The translations under genes were made by a program, and so were the position numbers. Source: a virus. Taken from it: a stretch of DNA of 21,987 nt. Positions 1 to 7,815 of the stretch are shown here, one piece after another. The stretch covers positions 1-21,987 of IMG/VR virus record IMGVR_UViG_3300022665_001184; one strand, 5' to 3'. Positions within the stretch are counted from its first letter, which is position 1, and each line of letters starts with the position of its first letter. A model generated the notes under the pieces. The model had not been told where the DNA came from. It worked only from the letters and a program-made list of their open reading frames with translations, and did no database searches.

Positions 1-420
1 CTTCTGCTCTTTCGCTAATCCCTCTGCAATATTCGCCTTTCCCGACATAACTATCGGCATTTGCACGGCAGCATGCATTAGCTCAAGATCTATTTGCAGA
101 ACGGTGTCGAACTTCTCACCAATATCCCCAAAATCTATAACCTTCATATCAACAGTATCGTCTGTGACCCATTCATGCTTATAATTCATCCATTCAAGAT
201 CGCTACTAAACGCTTCGAGATCAGGAGTACTTGGAATAATTCCTTTTTCAAATTTCCCAACCTTTACATGAATGGGAGAGTTCGCCTTCCTCTTCATTAA
301 CAAATGAAGATTTTTTAAATTACCCAAAAACCCATCTATGAGTGGTATGGCCGGGTAGATTATTCCTACACCATATGGATCATCACCTATTTCATTAAAT
401 TTGAGATGTGCTATTTGGAA
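1..420 (-). pseudogene. Portal protein, internal fragment cut by an inversion
   Basis: The reverse strand is open in one frame from about 420 down to position 1 and continues off the window. It encodes about 140 residues, including FNEIGDDPYGVGIIYPAIPL near the beginning and MHAAVQMPIVMSGKANIAEG near the end. These resemble conserved blocks of phage portal proteins: the GDDPYG block, and the block with a GK.N..EGLA signature. Portal proteins form the dodecameric ring through which DNA enters the capsid. No start codon fits: upstream in this frame there is only a stop at 433-435. The next gene, on the opposite strand, is the usual neighbour of a portal and seems to begin with a portal C-terminus. 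I infer that the portal gene was broken between 406 and 432 and that this piece lies inverted. The family call rests on motif recognition only. Confidence 0.72.
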
Positions 421-1167
421 CGGTTTAAAGTGTTAACAGATCTTTTAAAAGTCCCATTCATTAGTATTGGGTTGAGTAAGCAATTACAATTAGAAGTCGG
501 TCGTTTGCTCAAAATACCTGAGGAGGAAATTGAGAGTGATGAGGATCAACGGCAAGATGAGGAAGAAGAGCAGACTCAACCAAAGGTTCCAGGTACACAA
601 GCAATTGAAGAACGATTCGACTACACACTACGAGAATGGCTTGGCTTCGATTTCCAAGAATATAAGAATGGGATACAACGATTCCTAACCAAACACAAAT
701 TCAGACTCCTTATTGCAAAGAATAATGTAGATCTTCAAGCTGGGAAGCTTAATGCATTTCAAGTTGATCGATTACGGTTTGTATTGCAAAGAGGGTTTGA
801 AGAAGAACAAACGATCAGGGAGATAGCGAGTGAGATTAATAAAAAGGTTAAACCTCCTGATCTATTCCAGGTTAAGGATGGTGAGATCAGGAAGAATAAG
901 GATGGATCTAACAGGCTTGTTGTCAGCTCGGAGTTGAGAGCTATTAATATGGCTCGTACACAAATAACTTTTGTTGCTAATCAAGGCGCTTTAATAAATT
1001 ATAGAGATGCAGGAATTGAGGAAGTTAGTTGGGTTGCATCTTTTGGACCACGAACATGCCCGATTTGCGAAGCGTTGAATGGGAAGATAATGAATGCTAG
1101 GAATCCAGAAGAAGTTCCTCCGGCACATTCTATGTGTCGTTGCACATTAATTCCGGTGATAAAATGA
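406..1167 (+). CDS. Head morphogenesis protein (Mu F / SPP1 gp7-like), possibly with portal C-terminus
   Basis: Minor head protein of 253 residues as drawn. The C-terminus carries the family hallmark: RTCPICEALNGK, then PPAHSMCRC, a likely metal-binding Cys/His cluster (C-x2-C, H-x3-C-x-C). The middle part, about residues 65-190, is helical and charged as in SPP1 gp7-like proteins, which bind the portal and are packaged with DNA. Residues 5-55 (ERFKVLTDLLKVPFISIGLS onward) look like the end of a portal protein, followed by an acidic linker (DEDQRQDEEEEQ) at about 45-57. The ATG at 406 has no ribosome binding site and lies in the junction zone with an inverted portal fragment, so it is probably not the native start. 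The frame may be the end of a portal fused to this protein, or the native start may lie further in. The stop overlaps the next ATG (ATGA). Confidence 0.8.
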   Translation: MCYLERFKVLTDLLKVPFISIGLSKQLQLEVGRLLKIPEEEIESDEDQRQDEEEEQTQPKVPGTQAIEERFDYTLREWLGFDFQEYKNGIQRFLTKHKFRLLIAKNNVDLQAGKLNAFQVDRLRFVLQRGFEEEQTIREIASEINKKVKPPDLFQVKDGEIRKNKDGSNRLVVSSELRAINMARTQITFVANQGALINYRDAGIEEVSWVASFGPRTCPICEALNGKIMNARNPEEVPPAHSMCRCTLIPVIK

Positions 1168-1286
1168 TATTACCCCCATGTGAAACAAAAGATTGTAAAA
1201 ATAACGGATTTGTAAGAATAGGAAGAAAATTTTATTGTGGTGAATGCATTGGTAAGATTCAGCAAACGAAACAACCAACCGTATAG
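1164..1286 (+). CDS. Small zinc-ribbon-like protein (40 aa)
   Basis: A 40-residue protein whose ATG overlaps the stop of the head morphogenesis gene (ATGA). It reads CETKDCKNNGF, then FYCGEC: two cysteine pairs (C-x4-C and C-x2-C) separated by 13 residues, which fits a small zinc ribbon or zinc knuckle. The tail is short and polar. Such peptides occur in viral operons as DNA- or protein-binding adaptors, but no function can be assigned. The four-base translational overlap and the four regularly placed cysteines are the evidence that it is real. The next gene's ATG at 1291 follows its stop by only four bases. Confidence 0.6.
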   Translation: MILPPCETKDCKNNGFVRIGRKFYCGECIGKIQQTKQPTV

Positions 1287-1290
1287 TGCT

Positions 1291-1554
1291 ATGCCTCATA
1301 CAGGTGATATGGTACTGCCCTTAGCTAGTGGGAAGTCTGGATTGGATAATGAAAGTGTGCTTGTTATAGGAACATGGGACGATTACACAGGCAGTGAAAC
1401 AATATTCCCATCAGATGTTTATTATGCGGGTGCAGCAAATAAGGCATCACCACGAGCAAAAGCTGAAGGAGCTGATATTGATGCTATAGATCGCAGAGGA
1501 TTTAGGACGGCAACACACCGTTCACGACAATTTTTGGAGTATATAAAATTATGA
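1291..1554 (+). CDS. Unknown small virion-module protein (87 aa)
   Basis: The frame is open from a GTG at 1237, but the ATG at 1291 is chosen because it follows the zinc-ribbon stop by four bases and avoids overlapping that gene. The product starts MPHTGDMVLPLASGK and contains the acidic aromatic stretch GTWDDYTGSE, then an Arg-rich C-terminal part (RRGFRTATHRSRQF). No signal peptide or membrane segment is visible. I do not recognise the family. Its place just after the head morphogenesis gene suggests a structural or assembly role. The stop overlaps the next ATG by four bases, so translation is probably coupled. Confidence 0.6.
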   Translation: MPHTGDMVLPLASGKSGLDNESVLVIGTWDDYTGSETIFPSDVYYAGAANKASPRAKAEGADIDAIDRRGFRTATHRSRQFLEYIKL

Positions 1555-1997
1555 CAAAAGTAGAAGAAGAAGTGAGCATAGATATTAAAAAAGATAAAGA
1601 TAAAATTAGTGTTAAGATTAAAGATGATGAACAACAAATTATTCCAACACAAAGTTCGAGAAGGGTTAAAGATATAGACTTTCAACTAAACCTTCTCACA
1701 ACAACCACATCCTCTATCATACTCAAAAAGATTAATGGATTCCTTCAATCTTTTATTCTATCAGCAAGCAAGCAATGCAGCATAACCATCAGATTTTCTA
1801 CACTCCCAAATATAGTTTTATATGAAAACAGGCAATTTCATGGAACTCAATATCTTCCATTACGAGCCCAGGCAATAAAGCATGATGCCACATTTTTCAG
1901 TTTTGGAGTTGAAAAATGGGCTATTAATAATGAGTTAGAGATTATTGTAGACGGATCTATTGGAACAGTGGTTAATGGAACAGTGAGGTATGTATAA
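1551..1997 (+). CDS. Unknown protein with lysine/acidic N-terminus and beta-rich body
   Basis: 148 residues. The first ~38 are highly charged (VEEEVSIDIKKDKDKISVKI) and probably flexible or a short strand repeat. The rest alternates hydrophobic and polar residues as in beta-sandwich proteins (QLNLLTTTTSSIILKKINGF, and ELEIIVDGSIGTVVNGTVRY at the end). No cysteine cluster, signal peptide or membrane segment is seen. It starts inside the stop codon of the preceding gene, and its own TAA shares a base with the next ATG, so it belongs to a tightly coupled set with its neighbours. Such small beta proteins next to fibre genes can be tail or fibre attachment parts, but that is inference; the family is not recognised. 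Confidence 0.6.
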   Translation: MTKVEEEVSIDIKKDKDKISVKIKDDEQQIIPTQSSRRVKDIDFQLNLLTTTTSSIILKKINGFLQSFILSASKQCSITIRFSTLPNIVLYENRQFHGTQYLPLRAQAIKHDATFFSFGVEKWAINNELEIIVDGSIGTVVNGTVRYV

Positions 1998-2290
1998 TGG
2001 GTGAGATAATAATTGATGGGACAGGAAATTCGTATCCTTTAAAAGTTAATGCTGATGGCAGCATCAACACCAATTCTGCAATGGCTCGAATACATATAGG
2101 TAGTGGAACTGCCACATACCGTGCATCTGCAGAGCCAGGCGCAAATACCGCTAGCGGTGTATGGCAGATGTCTCGAACAAATAGAGAAAGTTTTCAGGGA
2201 ATAGCTAAAGCAGCTGTTACAACATGGGCTTCTGGCACTGGATCATTTGACAAGATTGTTGATGCTTTATTCACATCACCTTATTTATAA
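1997..2290 (+). CDS. Unknown small structural-type protein (97 aa)
   Basis: 97 residues, rich in Gly, Ala, Ser and Thr. It begins MGEIIIDGTGNSYPLKVNADG, a short beta-hairpin-like segment of a kind seen at the start of many virion proteins, then has a polar middle (ARIHIGSGTATYRASAEPG) and a helical-looking end (FDKIVDALFTSPYL). No signal peptide. It is linked by one-base overlaps (TAATG) to both the gene before it and the giant fibre-like gene after it, which suggests that the three are made together. It could be an adaptor for the fibre; I cannot name a family. Confidence 0.6.
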   Translation: MGEIIIDGTGNSYPLKVNADGSINTNSAMARIHIGSGTATYRASAEPGANTASGVWQMSRTNRESFQGIAKAAVTTWASGTGSFDKIVDALFTSPYL

Positions 2291-5200
2291 TGAAAAAAAA
2301 AAATATAATAATTTCAATAATTATATTAGTTTTGATATTATCAATAGCGTATGCACAAGTAGAATTTACGGTGTCTGATCGTTTAGTGCTTGAAGTGTTT
2401 AATCCATTCTCATTCCAAGACGATCTTATCAGATCAGCAAATTTTTCTGGAGAGAACATCACTGCTGACAATTTTATTGGTAATGGTAGTCCGCTTACTG
2501 GAATATCCGGATTTGTCAATAGCACTGCTTGGAACAGGACTGGATCAAATGTCATTCTCGCTAACCAAAATGATAATGTGGGAATAGGTACTGCATCCCC
2601 CACGGCGCCATTAGACGTGAATGGTGATATGGTATTGTCTGGTGGCAGCCAAAATTATAATTTCACTAATCGCCTTAACGCTTTGGTTATACAAGGTCAA
2701 TCGTTAAACACAGAGGCTTTGGTGGAATTATTTACAGGTTCTGGTGATGGTACTGATGAATTAGAGTTACGAGTTTACGCTGTTGGAAAATCAGATAACA
2801 TCAACGATAGTGAGTTCTTTCAGTTTGGATATGCTCCTATTCCTAAGACATTTGATATTGAGACAAAGGCTCTTGGTACAGGTAAAGCTCGTGACATTCA
2901 AATAATAGATAATGGCACTACTTGGATGAGATTTCTTGCTGGTGCTGGGGTAAGCATTTCTCGCACGTTAAATGTGACTAATGTTAACATAAGCAGCGAT
3001 CTTAATGTGATTGGAAATGTTAATATAACATCAGATTTAATCAGTCCAACTATCTATGATGTTTCTTCTCAAGGATTGGTTTTAGCAATGAATTTCAATA
3101 ATGGAAGTATTACAGGTAGTACTGTTTTAGATAGCTCTGGGGAGAATAATCATGGAACTAATAACGGAGCAACACACAATGCTACAGACGGGTTTGATAA
3201 TTTATTGAGTGGTGCTTTTGATTTTGATGGAGTGGATGATTATATAGAAATACTTGATAGTGGTAGTTTGGATATTACGGATGCGATAACTATAGTTGCA
3301 TGGATTAATGCTGATACATTTGGTTCGTTTGAACGTATAGTAGATAAGAAGGTTAATGAATGGACTTTTGTTTTAACAGACACAAGCCCTTTTACAGGTT
3401 TAGAATTTTGGATTAACGGTGTTGTTCGAGCAACTACTTCAACTGGTGAACTAACAGCAGACACATGGCATTTTGTTGTAGCCACTTATGATAAAGATTT
3501 GGGAGGAACAGAAGAGGTTAAAATATATATTGATGGTGTTAGTAAAGCTACAGGGGATTTTTCTACTGCTATAGGTACTAACGCTGATTCTGTAGATATT
3601 GGAAGAGAAACTACAGGTGAAGCAGGTAAGTATTTCGACGGAACAATAGACGAAGTATCTGTATGGAATAGGGCATTATCATCAGATGAAGTTAAAAGGC
3701 TTTATTTACAGAGAGTCGAGTTTTATAATTCTTATGTTTCTCAAAGAGACATTTTTGTTAACGCCTCTGGAAGTGTTGGAATAGGAACATCAAGTCCATC
3801 AGCAAAGCTCCATATAGATTCTTCAACAACCAATGAAGTGGCAAGATTCGTCTCAACAGATGCATTAGCACATTTGAGAGTAGAAGATAATTCTGGTCAT
3901 GTATTATACAGTAGTTCTGGGGATGATTCAAGAATATATACTGGTGATGATGATAACACTCAAAAATTAACAATAAAAGCAACTTCTGGGAATGTTGGAA
4001 TAGGAACGACAACACCAAACTATCTTCTTGAGATTGCAGATACTTCAGGAGAAGGTCTATCACTAAATGTTTCTGAAGTGCTATTTGTGAATGGGAGTAG
4101 TAACAGTGTCGGAATAGGAACGGCTAGTCCAATAGGAAGATTTACGATCAAACAAGGTTCAGATAATTTTCTTGAGGGGTTAACAATAGTTGATTCAGGA
4201 AGCACAGACAGATGGGATTTGGCTCTTGCAGGTAATGATTTGTTCTTTGGATTTAATAGTGCTACAAAAGTTTTCTTTGGAGATGATGGAAAGGTAGGTA
4301 TAGGAACTACAGTGCCAGAGGCTACTTTGGATGTGGAATCATCAGGGACAAACAGTCAAAGTATTATCAGAGGAAGATCCGATAACGGTGTTAGGTATTT
4401 ACTTGCTACGGACTTGTTAGATGATGGTTACATGTTCTTATATGATTCTGGCGAGATAGCTCAGACGGCTTTCAGAACTAATAGTAATCCTTCTTACATA
4501 GCAGGTGGTGGTAGTTTTGGAATAGGAACAAGCACGCCAGCTTATAAATTACAAATCCAAAACTCATCAGAAGCACTGAATGTTTCAAACTTTTTATTCG
4601 TGAATGGAAGTGGAGTAGGCATAGGCACTGCACGTCCTCAAGTAGAACTTCATGTTATAGGAGATGTTAACATTACTGGAACAGATAATAACATGCAACT
4701 TGGTTGTGGTAATATTACTGGAGAGGATACTGAGCTTTGTACTCTTTCACAACAATTTGGTGATGCTACTGCTAATATCACTACTTTGAATTTGACGAGT
4801 CAGGGTCAGTTTGATGCTAATGCTGTTTATATTGGTTTGGCAACTGCTAACATTTCTGCTAATGCTATTGTAGTAGGCGATGCAACTTCTAACATATCTA
4901 ATAGAATGAATGTGAGCGGTGGCAATTTTAATGGTGCTGTTAAAATAGATGGTTCTGCTGATGTGGAACAATTTATAGTGCAGGGTCATTCTACTCAAAG
5001 TGCAAACTTGTTTGTTGCTGAAGATTCAGCAGGGACAAATATGCTTTCAGTTAATAATGCAGGAAACACTTTTATTAGAGGAACATTGGATATAAGAGGT
5101 AGTCTTTCAGATGGTGCAGGGAATGTTATAATAGCAGATAGTTTAGATATAACTGGAACAAACTCGGACTTAACACTAAATCAGGATGGAACAGGAGCAA

Positions 5201-6882
5201 GAAGCAATAACCTAATACTAATAGATGATACCAACACGTGGTGGACAAGAATAAGCGGAAACCAATACCATATTAGAGATAATACGGCAGGGACAGAGCC
5301 TTTCAGGATTGATGAAGGAGCATCAACAGGAACATTATCATTACAAGCAGACGGTGATGTGACTATGACACAAGGGAATGTTGGCATAGGCACTTCAAGT
5401 CCAGGTACGCAATTAGAATTGGAATCGAATAATCCACAAATTCTTTTAGATGATAATACTGCTGATAATATTTATATTGGTAATGTTAATGCAGATTTTG
5501 AAATTCGTGATACTGGAAACTCCAATGTTTTGTTCGTTATTGAACAAGCAGGAGACGTGGGGATAGGCACAACAGATCCCATTCAGTTACTTCATATCGA
5601 GGATGCTGCTGGATCAGATACAGAGTTATTAATTCGAGCAGGCACAGCGGTAGCTTCTGTTGGAAATGATGCTATCTTAACTTTAAATGCCATCGCTAAT
5701 AATGCGGCACAAGACCAAGTACGATTCAGAGCTATTCACACAGGTGGTGAGAATGTTAATTTTGTTATTGAGCAAGATACAAGTGCGGGTGCTTTGACAG
5801 AGGTGTTAAGAATAGATACAGATGGGGATGTTGGCATAGGCACTTCAAGTCCATCTGAAGTATTAGAAGTTGAAAAGAATCAAAATGATTTCACGGTATT
5901 GAGAGTTGAAAACACCAATACTGGCACAGGTGGAAGAACTGGAGTGACAATTGTAAGTGGTAGTGTTAGTACTTTTATTGAATCTGTCCAAAGTAGCAAT
6001 ACAGTTGTAAGTGGTTGGGCTGATAGTACTGTACTTACTTCAGACGCAGATATGTATATTGGTCCTTTTGGTGGAACAGATAAAATATTTTTTCAAACGG
6101 GTAGTGTAGCTGGAACAAGAATGACAATTTTGGATACGGGAAATGTCGGAATTGGTACTTTAAGCCCTCCTTACGAGTTGACTGTTGGTGATGGTCAAAC
6201 TTTTCTTCAGGACGGCACTGGTGCTTTTCCTTTAATAATACACAGGAACGCTAACAGTGCCAATTTTGGTGTTGTTATACAATTTAGTTTAAATAATAGT
6301 AATAATGCGCTTCAAGAATACGCTGAGTTACTAGGTATTCTAAGACTAAGTACTGCAGGAAGTGAGGATGGTGATTTAGTTATAAGAGGTATGAACGATG
6401 GCACAATGAGATCCATTGCTAACTTCACTGGTGATGATGAAAGTTTATACATGAGCGGTAATATCATTCTTGGTGGTGGTCGCATAGACATTTGTGACGG
6501 AATTTGCGATCCCGATGCCGCAACTGGTGATGGTGACTTGTACGTTGAGGGTAATTTGGAAGTGGATGGTTCAATATGCATAGAAGGAAGCACAGGAGGA
6601 CCTTGCACTGAAAGCTTAGGAAATCTTCAAGTAGAAGATGGCAGTATTTGTGTAGGAAACGCTGGTTGTGATCCTGGAACTGACGGGACGATACTCATAG
6701 AAGGAGATTTCACTAGCTCTGACACTGGAGACTTAGGATGGAGTGTGCAAACAGGAGCGAACACTGCTTGCACTGCCACTTGCACTAATGCTTGTGTGTT
6801 CGGTTTTGATGATGGAGTGGATACTGTTGTTAGTTGTTCATCAACAGCAGCTGACACTTGCGTTTGCGCAGGAGCGAGTTAA
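2290..6882 (+). CDS. Giant secreted fibre/adhesin with LamG domain and GIGT repeats
   Basis: 1530 residues. A hydrophobic signal peptide (about 1-23, ending IAYAQ) is followed by many N-x-S/T sequons. Residues ~258-475 form a LamG/concanavalin-like jelly roll (ending in FDGTIDEVSVWNRALSSDEV), a fold that typically binds sugars. Eleven copies of the motif (V/F)GIGT..P....L.V lie near residues 97, 496, 569, 607, 669, 744, 776, 1032, 1090, 1180 and 1286. This repeat is common in phage tail fibres and large surface adhesins and usually marks trimeric beta-rich shafts. The C-terminus has no S74-type chaperone motif that I can see; instead it is Cys-rich and ends TACTATCTNACVFGFDDG, then SSTAADTCVCAG. 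A signal peptide is odd for a virion part and points to export to the host surface. It could be a receptor-binding fibre assembled outside the cell, or a virus-encoded host surface adhesin. Confidence 0.85.
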   Translation: MKKKNIIISIIILVLILSIAYAQVEFTVSDRLVLEVFNPFSFQDDLIRSANFSGENITADNFIGNGSPLTGISGFVNSTAWNRTGSNVILANQNDNVGIGTASPTAPLDVNGDMVLSGGSQNYNFTNRLNALVIQGQSLNTEALVELFTGSGDGTDELELRVYAVGKSDNINDSEFFQFGYAPIPKTFDIETKALGTGKARDIQIIDNGTTWMRFLAGAGVSISRTLNVTNVNISSDLNVIGNVNITSDLISPTIYDVSSQGLVLAMNFNNGSITGSTVLDSSGENNHGTNNGATHNATDGFDNLLSGAFDFDGVDDYIEILDSGSLDITDAITIVAWINADTFGSFERIVDKKVNEWTFVLTDTSPFTGLEFWINGVVRATTSTGELTADTWHFVVATYDKDLGGTEEVKIYIDGVSKATGDFSTAIGTNADSVDIGRETTGEAGKYFDGTIDEVSVWNRALSSDEVKRLYLQRVEFYNSYVSQRDIFVNASGSVGIGTSSPSAKLHIDSSTTNEVARFVSTDALAHLRVEDNSGHVLYSSSGDDSRIYTGDDDNTQKLTIKATSGNVGIGTTTPNYLLEIADTSGEGLSLNVSEVLFVNGSSNSVGIGTASPIGRFTIKQGSDNFLEGLTIVDSGSTDRWDLALAGNDLFFGFNSATKVFFGDDGKVGIGTTVPEATLDVESSGTNSQSIIRGRSDNGVRYLLATDLLDDGYMFLYDSGEIAQTAFRTNSNPSYIAGGGSFGIGTSTPAYKLQIQNSSEALNVSNFLFVNGSGVGIGTARPQVELHVIGDVNITGTDNNMQLGCGNITGEDTELCTLSQQFGDATANITTLNLTSQGQFDANAVYIGLATANISANAIVVGDATSNISNRMNVSGGNFNGAVKIDGSADVEQFIVQGHSTQSANLFVAEDSAGTNMLSVNNAGNTFIRGTLDIRGSLSDGAGNVIIADSLDITGTNSDLTLNQDGTGARSNNLILIDDTNTWWTRISGNQYHIRDNTAGTEPFRIDEGASTGTLSLQADGDVTMTQGNVGIGTSSPGTQLELESNNPQILLDDNTADNIYIGNVNADFEIRDTGNSNVLFVIEQAGDVGIGTTDPIQLLHIEDAAGSDTELLIRAGTAVASVGNDAILTLNAIANNAAQDQVRFRAIHTGGENVNFVIEQDTSAGALTEVLRIDTDGDVGIGTSSPSEVLEVEKNQNDFTVLRVENTNTGTGGRTGVTIVSGSVSTFIESVQSSNTVVSGWADSTVLTSDADMYIGPFGGTDKIFFQTGSVAGTRMTILDTGNVGIGTLSPPYELTVGDGQTFLQDGTGAFPLIIHRNANSANFGVVIQFSLNNSNNALQEYAELLGILRLSTAGSEDGDLVIRGMNDGTMRSIANFTGDDESLYMSGNIILGGGRIDICDGICDPDAATGDGDLYVEGNLEVDGSICIEGSTGGPCTESLGNLQVEDGSICVGNAGCDPGTDGTILIEGDFTSSDTGDLGWSVQTGANTACTATCTNACVFGFDDGVDTVVSCSSTAADTCVCAGAS
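5378..5403. repeat. 26-bp exact repeat inside fibre gene, copy 1
   Basis: A 26-base stretch coding for the GIGT motif is identical to 5828-5853, 450 bases downstream. Other GIGT motif copies in the gene differ at silent positions, so this pair is the most recent duplication or conversion within the fibre shaft. Confidence 0.8.
5828..5853. repeat. 26-bp exact repeat inside fibre gene, copy 2
   Basis: Second copy of the 26-base GIGT-coding stretch at 5378-5403, in the same reading phase (offset 450 bases = 150 codons). Recombination between the two copies would remove or add 150 residues without shifting frame. Confidence 0.8.
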
Positions 6883-6884
6883 AA

Positions 6885-7499
6885 ATGAAAAAAATAATAA
6901 TAGGGATTATGATGTTATTATTAATTATCCAAGTATCGGCACAAATAAATATACAAACAGCAACAGTACAAACTCAGGAAGTGATAAATACAAAAACTGA
7001 TGGAATAATAAATATGAGTGAGAGTCCTAGAATAACATTTTATTCAATAGAATTAAAAAAGAATATTACTCGTAATTTTGAGGGAACAGATAGGTATAAT
7101 CAATGCAAAGCAAATAGTGGATTGTTATACGTAGGTGATGTGTTATCTTTTAATTGCACAGATTATGTTGATTATGATGATTATCTTGAGAAGAAAATGG
7201 AAGAGAATGTTGAAAGCCTAAAAACAAGCCCACCATCTGATGTAAGCGGTTTGCAATTCCAAGTTGAGAGTTTAGAGTTATTGATACAACAATTATTATC
7301 TAGAATTGAAGTATTGGAAGCCATGCTTAACATCACAGAAGAACCGGCACAAACACCATTGTATTCTTGTCCTGGAAGGGCTGATGAAGAATGTCCTGGA
7401 GGATTGAGCAAACTTAACGCTGAAGGTTTACAAACAAGATGTTATAATCCTTTCCTGATCGGCTGGAAGAATTGTAAAACAGGGTGGACGCTGAAATGA
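6885..7499 (+). CDS. Secreted coiled-coil protein with Cys-rich C-terminus
   Basis: 204 residues from the ATG at 6885. Upstream in-frame codons exist from 6858, but they lie inside the fibre gene, and the ATG at 6885 gives a clean signal peptide (MKKIIIGIMMLLLIIQVSAQ). The mature part has N-x-S/T sequons, a central coiled coil of about 28 residues (VSGLQFQVESLELLIQQLLS onward), and a C-terminal domain with four cysteines and the motif GLSKLNAEGLQTRCY followed by WKNCKTGW. It starts two bases after the fibre stop, so the two are probably co-translated and co-exported; it may trimerise and cap or anchor the fibre (inference). The stop overlaps the next ATG (ATGA). The family is not recognised beyond its secreted, disulphide-rich character. 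Confidence 0.75.
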   Translation: MKKIIIGIMMLLLIIQVSAQINIQTATVQTQEVINTKTDGIINMSESPRITFYSIELKKNITRNFEGTDRYNQCKANSGLLYVGDVLSFNCTDYVDYDDYLEKKMEENVESLKTSPPSDVSGLQFQVESLELLIQQLLSRIEVLEAMLNITEEPAQTPLYSCPGRADEECPGGLSKLNAEGLQTRCYNPFLIGWKNCKTGWTLK

Positions 7500-7759
7500 A
7501 AGATTATGCAAAACTAGCTAAGACAAATAACGGCTTGAAAGGAGATGAAACGACAAGACAATTATGTTTCATACTATTAGGAAAGATTGATGATAATGCT
7601 AAGAGAGATGAGGATTATCATCATGAATTGAGAAAAGAGCTTATTAAAGCAAATGAGGGTGTTGTGAAGAATAAAACTGGTATTAAATATTTAAGATGGA
7701 TGTTTGGGATCTCGATAACACTTCTTCTTGCTATAATAGGATATTTTTTGAATATGTAA
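7496..7759 (+). CDS. Small tail-anchored membrane protein, XhlA/holin-like
   Basis: 87 residues from the ATG at 7496, which overlaps the preceding stop by four bases; an in-frame GTG at 7484 is a less likely start. The first ~60 residues are charged and helical (DDNAKRDEDYHHELRKELIK), followed by one C-terminal membrane helix (WMFGISITLLLAIIGYFLNM). This layout, a soluble coiled coil followed by a short basic loop and a terminal membrane helix, resembles the XhlA class of holin-associated proteins. It could also be a membrane anchor for the fibre complex encoded just before it. No lysis enzyme is seen in the window, so a lysis role is unproven. Its stop codon touches the 52-bp promoter repeat. 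Confidence 0.6.
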   Translation: MKDYAKLAKTNNGLKGDETTRQLCFILLGKIDDNAKRDEDYHHELRKELIKANEGVVKNKTGIKYLRWMFGISITLLLAIIGYFLNM

Positions 7760-7809
7760 TAATTATATAATTAAAATATATGTATTTAAATACATTAAAA
7801 ATATATTTT
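7758..7809. repeat. 52-bp AT-rich palindromic repeat, copy 1
   Basis: These 52 bases are identical to 12686-12737. The repeat begins within the stop codon of the upstream gene and contains two perfect palindromes, AATTATATAATT and ATGTATTTAAATACAT, plus inverted arms AAAATATAT and ATATATTTT. The central palindrome contains the TATA box of the protease operon. It is likely a promoter with an operator-like dyad, and may also help end the upstream transcript. Confidence 0.85.
7785..7792 (+). promoter_or_regulatory. Archaeal-type TATA box of the head operon (leaderless)
   Basis: TTTAAATA lies at the centre of a 16-bp perfect palindrome. Its midpoint is about 27-28 nt before the ATG at 7816, the usual archaeal distance from TATA box to transcription start. 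Transcription should therefore start at or next to the start codon, giving a leaderless mRNA. This agrees with the lack of a Shine-Dalgarno site before 7816. Confidence 0.65.
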
Positions 7810-7815
7810 ATCAAA

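Noticed and set aside
94-300. Plus-strand open frame of 68 codons
   Set aside because: It starts with TTG, has no ribosome binding site and lies exactly antisense to the portal fragment, which has recognisable family motifs.
2271-5393. Several minus-strand frames of 60-110 codons under the fibre gene
   Set aside because: They mirror the repetitive sense sequence (for example runs derived from the antisense of GIGT repeats) and lack start signals.
7758-7809. 52-bp repeat as a CRISPR repeat or attachment site
   Set aside because: Only two copies 4.9 kb apart with no spacers and no integrase or Cas gene nearby; the TATA-box position explains it better as a promoter.
7780-7815. Upstream ATG extending the protease by 12 residues
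   Set aside because: The extension lies inside the 52-bp repeat and overlaps its TATA box; the ATG at 7816 fits the archaeal promoter distance.
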